Assembly (NCBI RefSeq): GCF_003590095.1 | Contig: NC_039482.1 | Coordinates: forward strand, 10,929,657 to 10,993,656 | Length of the DNA: 64,000 nt | DNA from: Trichoplusia ni | Lineage: Eukaryota > Arthropoda > Insecta > Lepidoptera > Noctuidae | Direction: 5' to 3' | Shown here: positions 10,895 through 22,676 of the stretch, piece after piece | Layout: the number at the start of each line of letters is the position of its first letter | Numbering within the stretch: the stretch's first letter is position 1 | Position numbers and translations under genes: made by a program | The notes under the pieces: generated by a model | The model's database searches: none | Told to the model about the DNA's origin: nothing | What the model saw: only the letters and a program-made list of their open reading frames with translations

Positions 10895-12846
10895 TATTAT
10901 TATTATAAATTTATGAATCAATATATTGCAAAACATAACTAAATTAATTCGCGATCTTTATAACAGTTACAATGAGTGCACAATTTTAATATTCCACAGA
11001 ATTACTTTTAAAGTATTCAATATTCTAACGTAAAAGAGTTAACCTAGAATAAAATCCAAACAGTAAAACATTATTATATTCTGAAATGTTAAAAAAGTTC
11101 GTGAAAAAACAGGTTTCATTATGTCTATCGATCATAATTAATCATGGTATGAACATAACATTGATCTTCACTCACGACCTTACAACGCAATACATTGTAA
11201 TTTATTTTTAACGCTTAATATAAACAAAATATCGACTGATATTACAACTAATAGCAGGAACGGAAATTTGCGCTATACGATATTAAATAAACAATATAAA
11301 AATAGACATTTACAACAATACATTTATTTAAATGTATAAAATTTATGTATTTACAGAAATATAAATAATTTTCATAAATATAAACTTGTTCCGTTGTATT
11401 TGTATAATTGTTTGTCTTGTAGCAATCTGAAACTTTAAGACAAGTAGAAACTCTTCAAGTGTGTACTAAAATAGCTACGGCGTAGCACTTGCTACGAACT
11501 CTGTATTACAACATTTCCAGTGATCAGTTTGCGCAACATTGTGTAAGGTTGATTTATTCGATTAATGAAAAACGTGTTTTTATTATGTTTTGTTAATTTA
11601 CATTTTGTGAGAAAGGGTTTTTCATTCTAACTAAATAAAATATTACATTAGAACTTTTTGTGTGAGAATTTCCTTTTTTTACTTTCTTTATAATATTAAA
11701 ATATTTCACCTTTCATCATGTCATTTAAGAAAAAACAATCACAAAAACCGGAACTAATAAATTGAACTAATTTGTTTGTTTACGCCATCTCGTGGCGAGC
11801 GGCCGAATCGCAAGTTCGGTACTTCGACGCTAGATGGCTACAGCATACAACAATATTCAACTTGTTTGGCAACTAAACAAAATTTTGGATCAAAACACAT
11901 ATCAAATAAAGACATCAAATATACATTTTTTTTTTAATTTTAGTGCTAGAAAAAAGAAATAGAAATTTTAAATACTAGGATTTTAATATCCGACTCTTGC
12001 TGTCACTCACACTTATATTTTTGAAAATTCTCTTGAAACATAGATTACAGCTAATTGTAACACATTTAAATGTCCCATTTACAAATTTCATTAGAAATGC
12101 AATAGGAACTATTGTTCTCTTAGAAACTAACAAGTTCTAAGAAGCATCGTATCCTAGCATCGGAAAGGAGATGAGTGTATGATGACTAATTATTTTTAGG
12201 CATTTTGCCAGACGGCCGAAGAAACACGAATATAGGGCAGCCGTCGTTGCTCCATAGAAATCACTTCCCAAAGGTTAACGCACATCGCACATGTCGCGAA
12301 GTGTCATAAAATAATAAAATGTTAACACACAGACCGCACTGACGAATCAAAACCACTTTATGATTATTACGAAACAGGAATGTATTAAATCTGGAACTGG
12401 AACAAAATTTATGATATGAAGACATTGTATGACAAAGAAGAAGAGGTATTTTAGGCTATCATTACGGAAGCGTTCAAATGACCTATATAAGAGAAAATAT
12501 TGCGAAAGAAACCTGTTACCCAGCGCCACCTACCGTATAAATCATGAGATTTCAGCACCTGATACTTTGGTGTTATCTGTTTGGGATCGAGAGACGAATC
12601 TATCATGATAACCCCATTTCTATGGGAACTGTGTGTTCCTTACACATTAAAAGCGAAAACTGTATCTCAACCGGTTCATAACGGGTTTGGGTGTTACGTA
12701 ACTTTGTTATGGTAACAAAGCCCTGCCGCTCATGTGCAGTCGGCCTTTCATTTTTTAGAGATCCGCAAAAAAAGTAAAAATACTACAACTGCAAGATTAA
12801 CTAAGATTTGGTGATAGGCCTTATGTTCCTAAACTAAATCTATACT
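10895..12846. other. AT-rich DNA with a short inverted motif
   Basis: Mostly AT-rich, without genes. At 11,785-11,840 two GCCATCT-type boxes face each other around GGCCGAATCGC, resembling repeats seen widely in moth genomes, but I could not define ends. A palindrome GCTACGGCGTAGC lies at about 11,474-11,486. Confidence 0.4.
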
Positions 12847-13105
12847 TCTATACTAATATATAAAGCTGAAAGAGTTTGTTTGTTTGTTTGAACGCGCTTA
12901 TCTCAGGAACTACTGGTCCAAATTGAAAAAATCTTTTTGTGTTGAATAGACCATTCATCGAGGAAGGCTTTAGGCTATAAATCATTACGCTGCGACTAAT
13001 AGGAGCGAAGATACAATGGAAAATGTGAAAAAAACAGGGCAGGTATAAATAAATCATAACTTATAATCTTCTACCCACGGGGCCAAAGTCGCGGGCAACA
13101 GCTAG
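12847..13105 (+). mobile_element. Nonautonomous Helitron-like element (lep1-type)
   Basis: The 5' end reads TCTATACTAATATATAAAG, followed by repeated GTTT and GAACGCGCTTATCTCAGGAA. The 3' end reads GCGGGCAACAGCTAG followed by T. A TC start, a CTAG end next to T, a GC-rich near-terminal stretch and absence of a target duplication fit Helitrons. This same pair of ends is among the most frequent repeats in moth and butterfly genomes. No Rep/helicase coding is present, so it is a nonautonomous copy. The superfamily call relies on remembered consensus ends; an RTE-like tail is the alternative. Confidence 0.65.
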
Positions 13106-13357
13106 TAACTAATAAAGCTTGAACTGTACTAATTAGATTACTGATAAATATACTTGAATATTTTTAGTTACATACATAGACACCCAGGTTAGGACTCCTA
13201 AGTAGGAATCAAACTTACGAACTCTGGTTTTGCAGTATGGATTGCTCCACAATGCCAGTTTTATTGGTCTAATGTAATACAAAGTGATATAATAAATCTT
13301 CCTAATTCGTTATTTATGACTTTGACATTTTGTAATTTTGAATTTTATAATTAGACT

Positions 13358-13622
13358 AGTTGACCCAGCAAACGTTGTTTTGCCTAATACATTATTTCTA
13401 GTTTTATGTATTTTTTAATGCCACATTATAAAAAAATTAAACAAAAAAAATCGTCCAAAAATAAAATATTTTTTTTAGTGTGAGCTACCCTTAACACTTA
13501 AATAGATGTTAGTCGATTCTCAGACCTACTGAATATGCATATAGAATTTGGTCAAAATCAGTTTAGCCGTTTCAGAGGAGTACGGTAACTAACATCGTGA
13601 CACGGGAATTTTATATATTAGA
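13358..13622 (+). repeat. LINE 3'-end-like repeat (RTE type)
   Basis: Starts TTGACCCAGCAAACGTTGTT and ends GTGACACGGGAATTTTATAT followed by TAGATA. The middle contains TCTCAGACCTACTGAATATG and TTTAGCCGTTTCAGAGGAGT. These blocks in this order match a common lepidopteran LINE 3' region. No reverse transcriptase coding remains. It lies 250 bp from the Helitron-like element, so this is a repeat-dense patch. Confidence 0.6.
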
Positions 13623-13639
13623 TAACTGTATAGCCTTCT

Positions 13640-13760
13640 AGAACATGCTAAGAAATGAATGTATTTATCGGGACTTCCCGACTAGTTTCGGGTTCAACTG
13701 TGGAATTCTTCTTTATAATCAGAGGCCCCTACCTCACGAAACGTAGGAAAAAAATAAACT
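13640..13760 (+). repeat. Degenerate dispersed repeat (CCCGACTAGTTTCGGGTT block)
   Basis: The block around GACTTCCCGACTAGTTTCGG and GGTTCAACTGTGGAATTCTT, then AGAGGCCCCTACCTCACG, resembles a repeat seen widely in Lepidoptera. I cannot define its ends or its family. Confidence 0.4.
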
Positions 13761-15070
13761 ATTAAATATTAAGCTTGATTTTTTAGATAATTTTAAGTGT
13801 TATTTTTTAAATAGTTTTAATACTTCTTTTCCTTTCGATTCCTTAGATTTTCTTTCACACCTTACTACCAACAAAAACCTACTAACCCAGGCCATATACT
13901 GTAGATGATTTTTTAACATCCGCGTTCCCCAACAAGTATCACGTATGCACACAAAACATGCGCAGTAAATCGATATGTATGTATATATGAGTTATTAAAA
14001 ATTTGGGTCTGAGCTATTGAGGGCACTCGAGTTCAGACTGGGTTCTAGGCCAGTCTGTCGCAACTCGCAAGTTCGGTCTTATCGCTATCAGATAGGTATT
14101 TTGTATATCAAGTGCGCATTATACACTCGCTCACCCAATTCCCGAAGATAGAGTAACCTCCTTTAACCGACCTACATGGTGAAACACCTTTTTCCTGCTT
14201 TAATTAGTAGTTGTAGTTTTGTTTTTTTTTTGGTATGATTTGTGGTATCGGCCGAAACTTTGCGAAATAGAAAATAAGTGATATACGAAGAAGTCTGATG
14301 TTGACTTGCTCTACAATAAAAACATTTATTTCAGTTCAGTCTGTCATATAATAGGGACAAATTCAATGTGTAGTAAACAATTTACTCAAAATTGTTCTCT
14401 TTTCAATCAATTTTCTTGACAAATTTTTTTCTCGACATTTCTTTTTTAAAGTATAGGAAAAAACATATTACTCATTTATTTGCCACATTTCATATTTAGG
14501 AAATGTAATCTCGCTTAGTGTTTGCCCATGACATACTTAACGCTTATTTGCTATCTTCAAGATTTTTAGTTCACTTTTAATACCAACAATTCAAATTGGC
14601 GTGTCAGTTAAACTGTTTTTATTAACACCAGTAGTCAACCCTAGAACATGTAATAGAAATAGAAAAGTTGTACATGTGTGCGTGAATTGCACTTGTAGTG
14701 TTGTTATGTGTGCAATAAATACTTTATGTATCCATCTCTTTCCTTCTCGACATTTCACTGATAGCTATGGCCTTGTCTAGTCGCATCTAATGCTGGCATT
14801 AGTCCGTTTAGACCGCGCTGCTCTACGTTCCAGTTACTGGCGCCAATATCTACGATGTTTCAAAATTGGATTGTTTGACGTTGTTTACTTTAATATGTTA
14901 TTTCCTTGATGTAACAGTCCAATTAATACTAATTTAGTAGGTTACGCAGAGTCGTTTCAGAAAATGATGTATAAACAGATGTCGACCTAAAATTATTTTT
15001 ACGGTCACTGGCATGGTTAATAAGTTTACCCGGAACAGTTGTAAAGACATGTTTACTTTAGTTGGGCATT
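13761..15070. other. AT-rich DNA, nothing recognised
   Basis: No exon, RNA gene or assignable repeat was recognised. A mildly GC-richer stretch lies at about 14,010-14,110. Confidence 0.4.
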
Positions 15071-15079
15071 TAATTTACA

Positions 15080-15105
15080 AGAATTTTGTTTTGTTGCAGG
15101 TGAGT
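15080..15105 (+). promoter_or_regulatory. Candidate recursive splice site (zero-length exon)
   Basis: A T-rich tract ending TTTTGTTTTGTTGCAG is followed immediately by GTGAGT (CAG ends at 15,099, GT begins at 15,100). A 3' splice site fused to a consensus 5' splice site is the signature of ratchet points in very long insect introns (pyrimidine tract, YAG, GTRAGT). The orientation is that of the gene at the right edge, whose coding exon lies about 48 kb downstream. No upstream exon has been identified, so use as a ratchet point is inference. Confidence 0.4.
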
Positions 15106-15319
15106 CCGTTTTCTTTTCGTGGTGACGAGCAGGTGGCACTGGTTTGTAAACTGATAAATACTTTTTTATACAAGGAAATAGAACGTGTTTTTGGTAATTA
15201 GGGAACGAATTCATATTAACTGGCATGTAACAAGAACTGTTATGTATATGAATTAGAGGAAGAATGATTGAACTTAGGTTATCTACTAACTCGCTTCATC
15301 GATGAACACTGGCACTTAC

Positions 15320-15585
15320 CTAGTCAACTTGTACAAGTGCACTGGCCCATCAAACGCACCAAATGTCCCTGTAGCGAGTGTTGACTGAGCCGGAGTGTTG
15401 ACCGGTATGTAGGTTACACCGCGCGAACCGGCGAGCGCCCCGCGCGCCCCGCGCCCCCCGCGCCACTCCGCGCACCACGCAACTACTTCTATGATCCGTG
15501 CACTTTTCAACAAGAAAATGTCAAATGCACACTCCCAGGGAAATATGTACTCAGGCACACAGCGCAGGTACAGACCAGAAATAGG
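15320..15585 (-). other. Possible minus-strand exon with strong 5' splice donor
   Basis: Read on the minus strand, an open stretch from about 15,585 ends at TTGACTAG followed by GTAAGT, a near-consensus donor (exon end 15,320). The open frame encodes, among others, PEYIFPWECAFDIFLLKSAR, a Gly/Arg/Ala-rich low-complexity part from a GC-rich core, and then TYIPVNTPAQSTLATGTFGA ending HLYKLTR. There is no in-frame ATG. A Y-rich acceptor-like sequence ending GCCTGAG lies near 15,550. I recognise no family. It may be an internal coding exon of a minus-strand gene, a noncoding first exon, or a coincidence. Confidence 0.25.
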
Positions 15586-15869
15586 TTAACAGGAAAGTCT
15601 TTGTGCCGTCCGTTACCATACCGCTTTTATCGACGAAGAAATCTTACAAACGCATCTATTGCACAATTCTAAGCGAGAATTCAATTGAAAGTGTTTTCTG
15701 AGTACCCAATGCTATACACCGACAAATATAGGCGAATATGATTCCACATCTGAAATGTCAAAGTGCAACTGTAGATGCATATCTGGCGACTAGCAACCGA
15801 GGAGTCGATAACTATAGTTAGGAATTTGGGCTCAGGAGCGCTCAGCGGCGGCAATGTGCCACCGACCAA

Positions 15870-18050
15870 CTCTATTATTGGACGTGGGCCTATGTATTAT
15901 ATTTATATCAACCGCTACCCGTGGTCACTGGGGCAAGTTCGCTCGCTTCTTTAAACCCGCTATAAAAATCGGACAAGTTCGAGACCGTGGCCTGAGTAAA
16001 CACTTCATCTAATTTGCCAATTTACTCATCGGTCGTGAAATAAGAAGAGAAAACTTTTTGATCAACATTTCGTTTGAGTGCGCGTCTTGATTGATTAACA
16101 TTAGTTGGACCTTGAAAATCTATTGGCAATAACTTGTAACTAGGTACTGAATCATGAGATGCAAAATCCTTGTACCTACATAAACAATACATAGGTATTA
16201 TGATACATTTAGACTAAATACTACCCATTTTATCATCTCAAGGCAATGCGTATAAAGCGATGATAAACGAATGACCATCAAATTAGGAGATCGACAACCG
16301 GCCGTGACTCTATTTACAACTATCTTCCAGTCTAAAACCGTTGAAGGATTTCTCAGATAAGATGACACAAAATTCACATAAATACAATGAGATATTTTTA
16401 TAGTGTGATGTCATAACAATTTACCTATAATTTGACACATATTTGTATGTATTCAAGGCTATTTCGTTTGAACGCGGCTCGCAACACAAAGCGATGCTAG
16501 TAATATCTGTGGCTCGTTTGCAGCCGAGTGACTCAATGTGTTCTGCCCTATTTTCTGTATGCCTATTTGTTTCCGCAGTCAAACGTATTTAAGTGAAAGT
16601 GCGTTCACAACTGCCAAGGTTTTAACACCTGCATACAATCGATACAACTCATACATTCATGGTATTATAACATTTAAACCATGAATAGTATCTATATGTA
16701 AGAAAAACAATAGCAAACTTTGTTTGTCTCAACAAAGTTCGTAAAAATATACGCAATGGACTTAAGACGTATAAACGACCACATATTTGACACCTCTCGA
16801 GCTTTATATTAAACGTCGAGTAATTAAAATCAAAACTTCACCATAAACCATTAAATCAAAAAGTAATGTGTGATGTTTGGCGAATCTCCAAATACGGGGA
16901 GACTTCAGTCAAACAATTTACAAAACTGCGTGCAATGATCTCTCCTCATTACTATAAATTACCGCTACCAAGTGAAAACAAAGACTCACTTTCTAAAGTG
17001 CAAGCGAAATGTGGTTCAGTTGCGTATCTTGTTCGCGCTCCATAGATCATCTTAAGAGAACATTAACGAATGCGGATGTTTCGCAACAGACTGGCGCGAT
17101 GGCGCGGTGGCCGGGGCTAGCCGAGTGCTAGCCGTAACTCACCACACATGAGACACGTACTCGAACACGCCTCGATTGAACGAATATTTTTGAAATTAGA
17201 ACTCAATTAAAACAAACAAAGTGTTAGTAAATTCAATTTGAATTTCTTTTTTACATTTAATAGCTTCTGAATCGCTTTTTAAATCTTCAAAATAAAGCAA
17301 ATTTCTATTTACATAAGTAAAAAGTTACGTTCCGTTACATGCCAGTTATAAATCTCTCCTGTCATAGTAATTCTCCCTTCATTAATACAAGATGACGTTA
17401 GATTTATAGAGCGTTTCAGACGCAGGACGGTTTTGAATAAGCGTAAAATGGAGCGATGTGACAACTCTTAAGCTAATTGAAATTCACTACTCGAGAACTT
17501 TATTATTATTGCTCTCTTGTAATCCTATTTTACTGTGCTAAGTACGTATTAGTAAGTAGGTTACTTACAATTCAACTTTCAAAATGCAGGCATTTCATTA
17601 AAAAAGACTTCAAAAAAGATTTCTTGTCTTAATTTTTTTAAATTTAAAAATCTACTATTTTTTAAAATATTTTTACTGAAAATATATTTAACACAACCTT
17701 ATATTTTTGTCTGTACAGTTTAGATTAAAATCTTGTCGTTTTTACGGTTTCAAATCACAATAACTCTGTAATGCTTACTGCAAGCCCGCTTCCTTTCAAA
17801 ATGCCAGATTAAATCTATAACTTCAACCAAGATTTTAATCTATAGAATATGATTTATCACGTAATAATTTAAAGGTCAAGAAAACAATAAATTTATAATT
17901 TGCAAAAGTAAAGACAGTATATGTATATAGTATTAAAAAAAAACTGTTACTCAAAAATAGATTATCAATCACGAAATATATTTTGAATGACATCAATGAA
18001 TGAAACAGGACAAAGTCAAATTAAAGTGAAGCGTTTTACGTCAATCGGCA
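15870..18050. other. AT-rich DNA with one short GC-rich hairpin
   Basis: Nothing gene-like recognised. At about 17,100-17,145 a GC-rich patch holds GGCTAGC, a 5-nt loop, then GCTAGCC. On the minus strand GTGTG followed by GTGAGT at about 17,140 resembles a donor, but no exon is evident. Confidence 0.4.
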
Positions 18051-18058
18051 CGACTCCT

Positions 18059-18126
18059 ATTGGTCTAAATGATCATAGCGGGCTCCCAATTGGTCGGTTA
18101 AAATTGACTTGCTGGTCAATAATTGG
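18059..18126. promoter_or_regulatory. Cluster of three CCAAT/ATTGG boxes
   Basis: ATTGG at 18,059, CCAATTGG at 18,086 (both orientations overlapping) and ATTGG at 18,122, spaced about 27-36 bp. Repeated CCAAT boxes at such spacing are typical of NF-Y-bound promoters. No transcript start or exon could be tied to them. Confidence 0.35.
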
Positions 18127-18454
18127 CTGGCTCGCATTGCGTTTGCGCACTTTTCATTACGCTGGAGGCCACGTTACGCGGATGAGGTCAGGTCACAGAC
18201 CTAATGCATATTGCACTTGCTGAGCAATTGAAATGTTTTTATTCATGTTAGTTAAAAATGCCCTACGAGAACGATGGGAACTTTGTTATAATAGAATTTT
18301 AATTCCAGTAAACACGATAGTATTGTTCGCTGAAGGTCGTTTTAAATACTGGGTCGATAGCGGATAGAACATGGGGTCAGGATACTTGACCTTGCAATAA
18401 AAATATTGCAAGTTTTGCATATTGCGGTTGCTAGATGCTACACACGTTGCTAAT

Positions 18455-18610
18455 CGAAAAAGCACCTATAGGAAAATACAATCGGGATAAAAGTTATCCT
18501 ATGTGTGAATCTTATTAGTTAACTACCAGTGTACCAAAGTCCTTCCGAATCCGTCTAGTGGTTTTTGCATAAAAGAGTAACAAACATCTATCCAGACTTA
18601 CAAATTTTCT
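18455..18610 (+). repeat. LINE 3'-tail-like repeat
   Basis: Contains GGGATAAAAGTTATCCTATG, then CCAGTGTACCAAAGTCCTTC, CGAATCCGTCTAGTGGTTTT and ACAAACATCTATCC. This order (TATCCTATG, then accaa-t--cttc-aaatcggtctagtagttt) is that of a common lepidopteran LINE 3' untranslated region. No coding sequence precedes it. Confidence 0.5.
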
Positions 18611-18899
18611 CGTTATGGTAGGATAAACGGTAATACTTTAGGTACTTTAGAATCCCTTTCTAAAGTTGCCTGTCTATAGCTTATATACCATTTTTTTTTA
18701 TTCTTGTCTAAGATAGAAGCAGTAGGAGCGTAGCAGTAATGATATTCACCAAACCTTAATATATCTAATTATTGATAATTAGGTACTATAGTAAAATTCA
18801 TTTATATTCTACTGCAAACCTATACTATGATTACTTTAATTATGAATGCAATTACAGATTCAAATCTAACTTAACTTATACATACTTATTAAAATTATC

Positions 18900-19090
18900 A
18901 TTTTGCTGGACAAAATATACATCATGCAATTATATGAGCAAGGCTGTAAGTTCAATCCCAGGCTCCTCCTATAACTATTTTATTACATAATTACATATAA
19001 AATTTATTGTACCGACGTGTAATTTGCCCAGTAGTGGGCAAAGCCTCTTTCTGTAAAGAGATAGGTTGAGTTTAAACACGAATACACGCT
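18900..19090 (+). repeat. tRNA-derived SINE-like relic
   Basis: AGTTCAATCCC at 18,949-18,959 matches a polymerase III B box. The A box is degenerate. The body includes TTTGCCCAGTAGTGGGCAAA, a block common to lepidopteran repeats. Ends and target duplication are not clear. Confidence 0.4.
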
Positions 19091-19583
19091 GATGATTAGC
19101 AAATTCAAGATTCAAATTTTTAAAATATAGATTTTCTCATGATCTATGTTCTCCTTTACATTTGTCGATGTTTTCTTTGAAAAAAATTCCTTTTCTAATA
19201 TTTTTATAAACCTATTATTCAAAAAACATAAATGAAATTACACATTACATACGGAAATATCAAAAAAAATGATTACTTTTTAATATTTGTTAGTACCGAA
19301 AAGAGTATTTAATTCCTTTCTTTTTTCTTTCTTTGTTAGCAAGTATTTTATAACCATTTAAGACAATTAGCATGAAACCTACGACAAACTGGTTGAAGGA
19401 CTAGCACAAACTTACTGAAGACTTGGTAGTTACGAAACAACGATGCTTGAAACATCACGATATTTTCAGCTTTGTAACTTTCAAAGAATTTTATTTAAAT
19501 ACTTTACAACTAAATTTAAATGCCTGATGAATACATGTCTTTATTATTTGGTTTTGATGGAATTATTATACTGTTTTAGGCTG

Positions 19584-19672
19584 CATTTCCACCAGAGACA
19601 TGCGAAGATGCGAAGCGAACTAATAACGTCAATTTATTTACCTCGCTTCGGTTTTCAACTCAGGTGGAAATG
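19584..19672. repeat. MITE-like inverted repeat (CATTTCCACC)
   Basis: CATTTCCACC at 19,584-19,593 is repeated inverted as GGTGGAAATG at 19,663-19,672. The left side reads GCATTTCCACCAGAGACATG and the interior GCGAAGATGCGAAGCG. The arrangement resembles short DNA-transposon derivatives that I associate with Lepidoptera. Outer ends and target duplication were not determined. Confidence 0.45.
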
Positions 19673-19864
19673 GCTCTGCGGACATCCTCGCACGACACAT
19701 TTCCATCGCAATTCAACTTTCACGCAACGCCATCTAGTCTCAAACTAAGCAAAGCTTGTATTATGAGTAGCTAGTCAAGTGATGAATATTTCTTAATACA
19801 AGCAAATTATAAATAAATTAAAATTAACAGACGCAAAATAATTTCTCCTATTCATCGCAAAAAC

Positions 19865-19945
19865 ATTCGTCCTAGCTGGGAATCGAACCCACGACCACCG
19901 GTACAGCAGTCGAAGCCGTTGAATTCAGCCTGTTCCTTATTACCA
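19865..19945 (-). repeat. tRNA-derived SINE-like relic, minus strand
   Basis: On the minus strand the segment reads GTGGTCGTGGGTTCGATTCC followed by CAGCTAGGACGAATG, a clear B box (GGTTCGATTCC) with a CCTAGCTGGG stem. The 5' half does not fold into an intact tRNA, so this is a SINE head or tRNA relic rather than a functional tRNA gene. Confidence 0.5.
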
Positions 19946-20213
19946 ACCTTCATAAAAATATTTAAACAGTTTACCCTATACCTATATCAAAATAACTGTC
20001 AGATATTCGTAGTAGTACAAAAATACTTTACGAATGAGTAAATAATGTTTAATTCTAGAACTCGAACATAAACAAATACTTTTAGAAAATAGAGTTAAAC
20101 AAATATTTGTCTTTAAATATAAATCATGACACGTTGTTTACCTCTTTATTTTTATATTGTGTTTAGTTAAAGCTTTTTTAAATACACCATTTTTCCATAA
20201 GACGGAAGCATTG

Positions 20214-20234
20214 AACCCTTACGAGGTAAGGGTT
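20214..20234. repeat. Perfect 9-bp hairpin with 3-nt loop
   Basis: AACCCTTAC, loop GAG, GTAAGGGTT. Pairing beyond the stem is weak. It may be chance or a small structured site. Confidence 0.6.
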
Positions 20235-20477
20235 TCTGTAAGTCTTCGTTTTTTGCAATTAGAGCTATGTACTTGAAATTTGGAGTGTAGTTTATTCTGT
20301 CTGTCTCTACATACCACCGTAATGGGAGATCTTCTGTAACAACACTTCATATAATCTCTTAAACCGCCCTTTCCTCTTTCAACTCACACACATTCAAAAG
20401 TCCAGGAGTGTGAGAGAGACAGGACCTTTTGCGAAAACAAACAAATGTAAGAATTGTTTTTTATTGTCACTTTAAAT

Positions 20478-20580
20478 AACACTGGCCAGTTACATTATAA
20501 AATGAAATTAAAAATTAAGTAGATTTTATTTTAAACATTAATTTCAACAACACTGGCCATTTACAATGCAATTTAAAAGT
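20478..20580 (+). repeat. Tandem duplication, 71-bp period
   Basis: AACACTGGCC at 20,478 and again at 20,549, followed in both by (A/T)TTACA and AAT/TTAAAA blocks. The two units have diverged by small indels, so the duplication is old. Confidence 0.55.
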
Positions 20581-20599
20581 GTTCTTCTTAAAAAAAAAA

Positions 20600-22429
20600 C
20601 AATGTTCATTCAATTCTAGGAATTTTCGAAACACTAAAGAGTCTGGTTATTACGGATGATGATGCGTGCCTGACACACATACATTAGGAAGAGGATCTGA
20701 TAACCAAGTCTAGCAAACGACATAGATCTTGATTCTTGAACCTCTGTTCTGAGAAGTCATTTTTGTGTTGGCACTGTGTGCGTCCGGAGTTTAAAACGTT
20801 GTATGGTCCAAGTTATAAGATTTGCGCCTAGTTCAAGTTGAAGGTACTTGTTGAGGGGCATCGAGGTTCGATACGGCATTAAAAAATAATTAAAAGCTAA
20901 GTTCCATATTTTTTTTGTTGAAAACCTAACAACCAAGAAGGTTTCTAGATTTTAATGTTGGTGTCTAAATCCGAACATCCAGAATATGCCTAAAGAAGCT
21001 AGTGGAACATCATACGATTTGAATATGTAATTCCTTCAGCAATGCACTAAGCAAAAGACCTTTTGTTAACTTACAGGTACATCCCAATCACAACCTGATT
21101 CATTTCTTAAATTCGCAGACTGAAATATCAACACAATTGTTTGATAAACTAGATTTTATTAAAAACAAAAACAATGATAACACAATAATTGAGACAACCT
21201 CAATAAACAACCACTGATTATCTTTGCTGATTCTATAGGCTTATGTTTGTCTACGCTTCTGTCTCGCACTGCAGACAGACGCTCAGTAACACGGTCAGAG
21301 ATTACATTATCAGATAACTTAATATTCATAACAATCTACCTACGTGATGTGTATGATGTGTAATGAAAATGATTGTAACCTTGCGTGGGTTCCCGCTGTG
21401 CTTCTTTCACTTGGACCACAAGCCAGCGGTCGGCGGCCGGCCTAGTTTCGCTCTAGGAATAGGCGCCGCCCCCGCTTCGCGCCCTACACCAGCCAAGTAC
21501 TGACTTGTTAAAGGACACATACAAGCTTTTCATGCTGCGTCCCGCGCCTGCTTTTAAACTCCTTTCACATTCCCTATAAAAAGAAGCTGGGAATGTGGCT
21601 GGCTTTTGTTTTTTGTAGGTCAGAGGAGTCGTGTTAGTAAAAGAGATTCTTTCTATGAAAACTTTTTATGTGAGCTTCGTATGACGTGGATTGATTAGTC
21701 TTTGCTCTTGCTAAACGTCCTGATATATTATCTGGCTGAACAGTTTTGTTTTACGGTAACCGCGCGAGTAGGAAGTGTCACCGCTTACTTTAGTATAATA
21801 TTTCAGTGACACCACTCATTCACGAAAGTATTAATTTCACTCATGCATTATTTCTTTATTTAGGTATTGGTGTTGTGAAAAACACGTGTTGTGACGTCAT
21901 CCGCTTTGAGTGACAGATTTCAAACAATATAATTTTTTCAAAAGTTTATTAGAGTTTAGGGATGTAGAATAGCTTTTTTAATTTACTGTTAACATTATGC
22001 TAAACAATTACAGTACTTTGCTTATTAAGTGAATATAACGCGATCTAATGGTTCGTTAAAACGTGCTCGTCTCATTAGGCACCCTTCCGATGGGACCGGG
22101 GGCTATGACATCCAAAGACACGTACCCCGCACCTACTCCTTAGGTTAGAGTAGGTACTAAAGCATTAAACAATATAACAGGCTCTTTACCATTATGATAC
22201 ATTTGCTTCAACGAATAACTTGCAAATACAAAACCCGTTCAAGGAAATTAAATTTTTGAATTTATTTTTCTTATTTTAGATGTTATTTTGACGGTTATAC
22301 TGCAGTTGTATAGCTTTCGTACGATGGGTATAACTGAATCGGTTTAGTATTATTCGTAACTTCAGGAAGAAAGACTTGACATGTTTAATCATATCGATAG
22401 AATTTTTTCTGCAGAATTTCTGTTTATTT
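20600..22429. other. Gene-poor DNA with one GC-rich patch
   Basis: A GC-rich segment at about 21,400-21,490 (GCCAGCGGTCGGCGGCCGGC, GCGCCGCCCCCGCTTCGCGC) stands out and may be regulatory. A full CRE (TGACGTCA) lies at 21,892. No exon was recognised. Confidence 0.4.
21892..21899. promoter_or_regulatory. CRE palindrome TGACGTCA
   Basis: Perfect CREB/ATF-type site within GTGACGTCATCCGC (21,891-21,904). The same 14-mer occurs reverse-complemented at 46,117-46,130. Confidence 0.4.
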
Positions 22430-22545
22430 CATATGATCAAAGATTCTTATTAAAGTTCTAAACAAGGCCTCTACATAGGACTTGTGTCCCCATATATACC
22501 TTTAAAAAGAACGAGGTTTCTTCCAATGGAGTTATCCCATGAATG
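22430..22545 (-). repeat. Dispersed repeat, second copy of the 10.6-kb element
   Basis: The reverse complement contains TCTTTTTAAAGG, GGGGACACAAGTCC and TAGAGGCCTTGTTTAGAA, aligning block by block with 10,620-10,725. The copies are in opposite orientation about 12 kb apart and have diverged substantially. Confidence 0.65.
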
Positions 22546-22676
22546 AAAAGAAGGCAATATTTTCATCATCATTTGTTTTTATCTCTTTTGTAACTGGCGT
22601 TCATCTTACATATATGTTGACGTACATATTAAACCTCATTTCACATCTTCCGTTCCCATAGGATCCCCCAAGGGTC

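Noticed and set aside
19865..19945. Functional tRNA gene on the minus strand
   Set aside because: Only the T-arm half is intact; the 5' half does not pair as a cloverleaf.
20214..20234. microRNA precursor
   Set aside because: The stem is only 9 bp with a 3-nt loop, far too short for a pre-miRNA.
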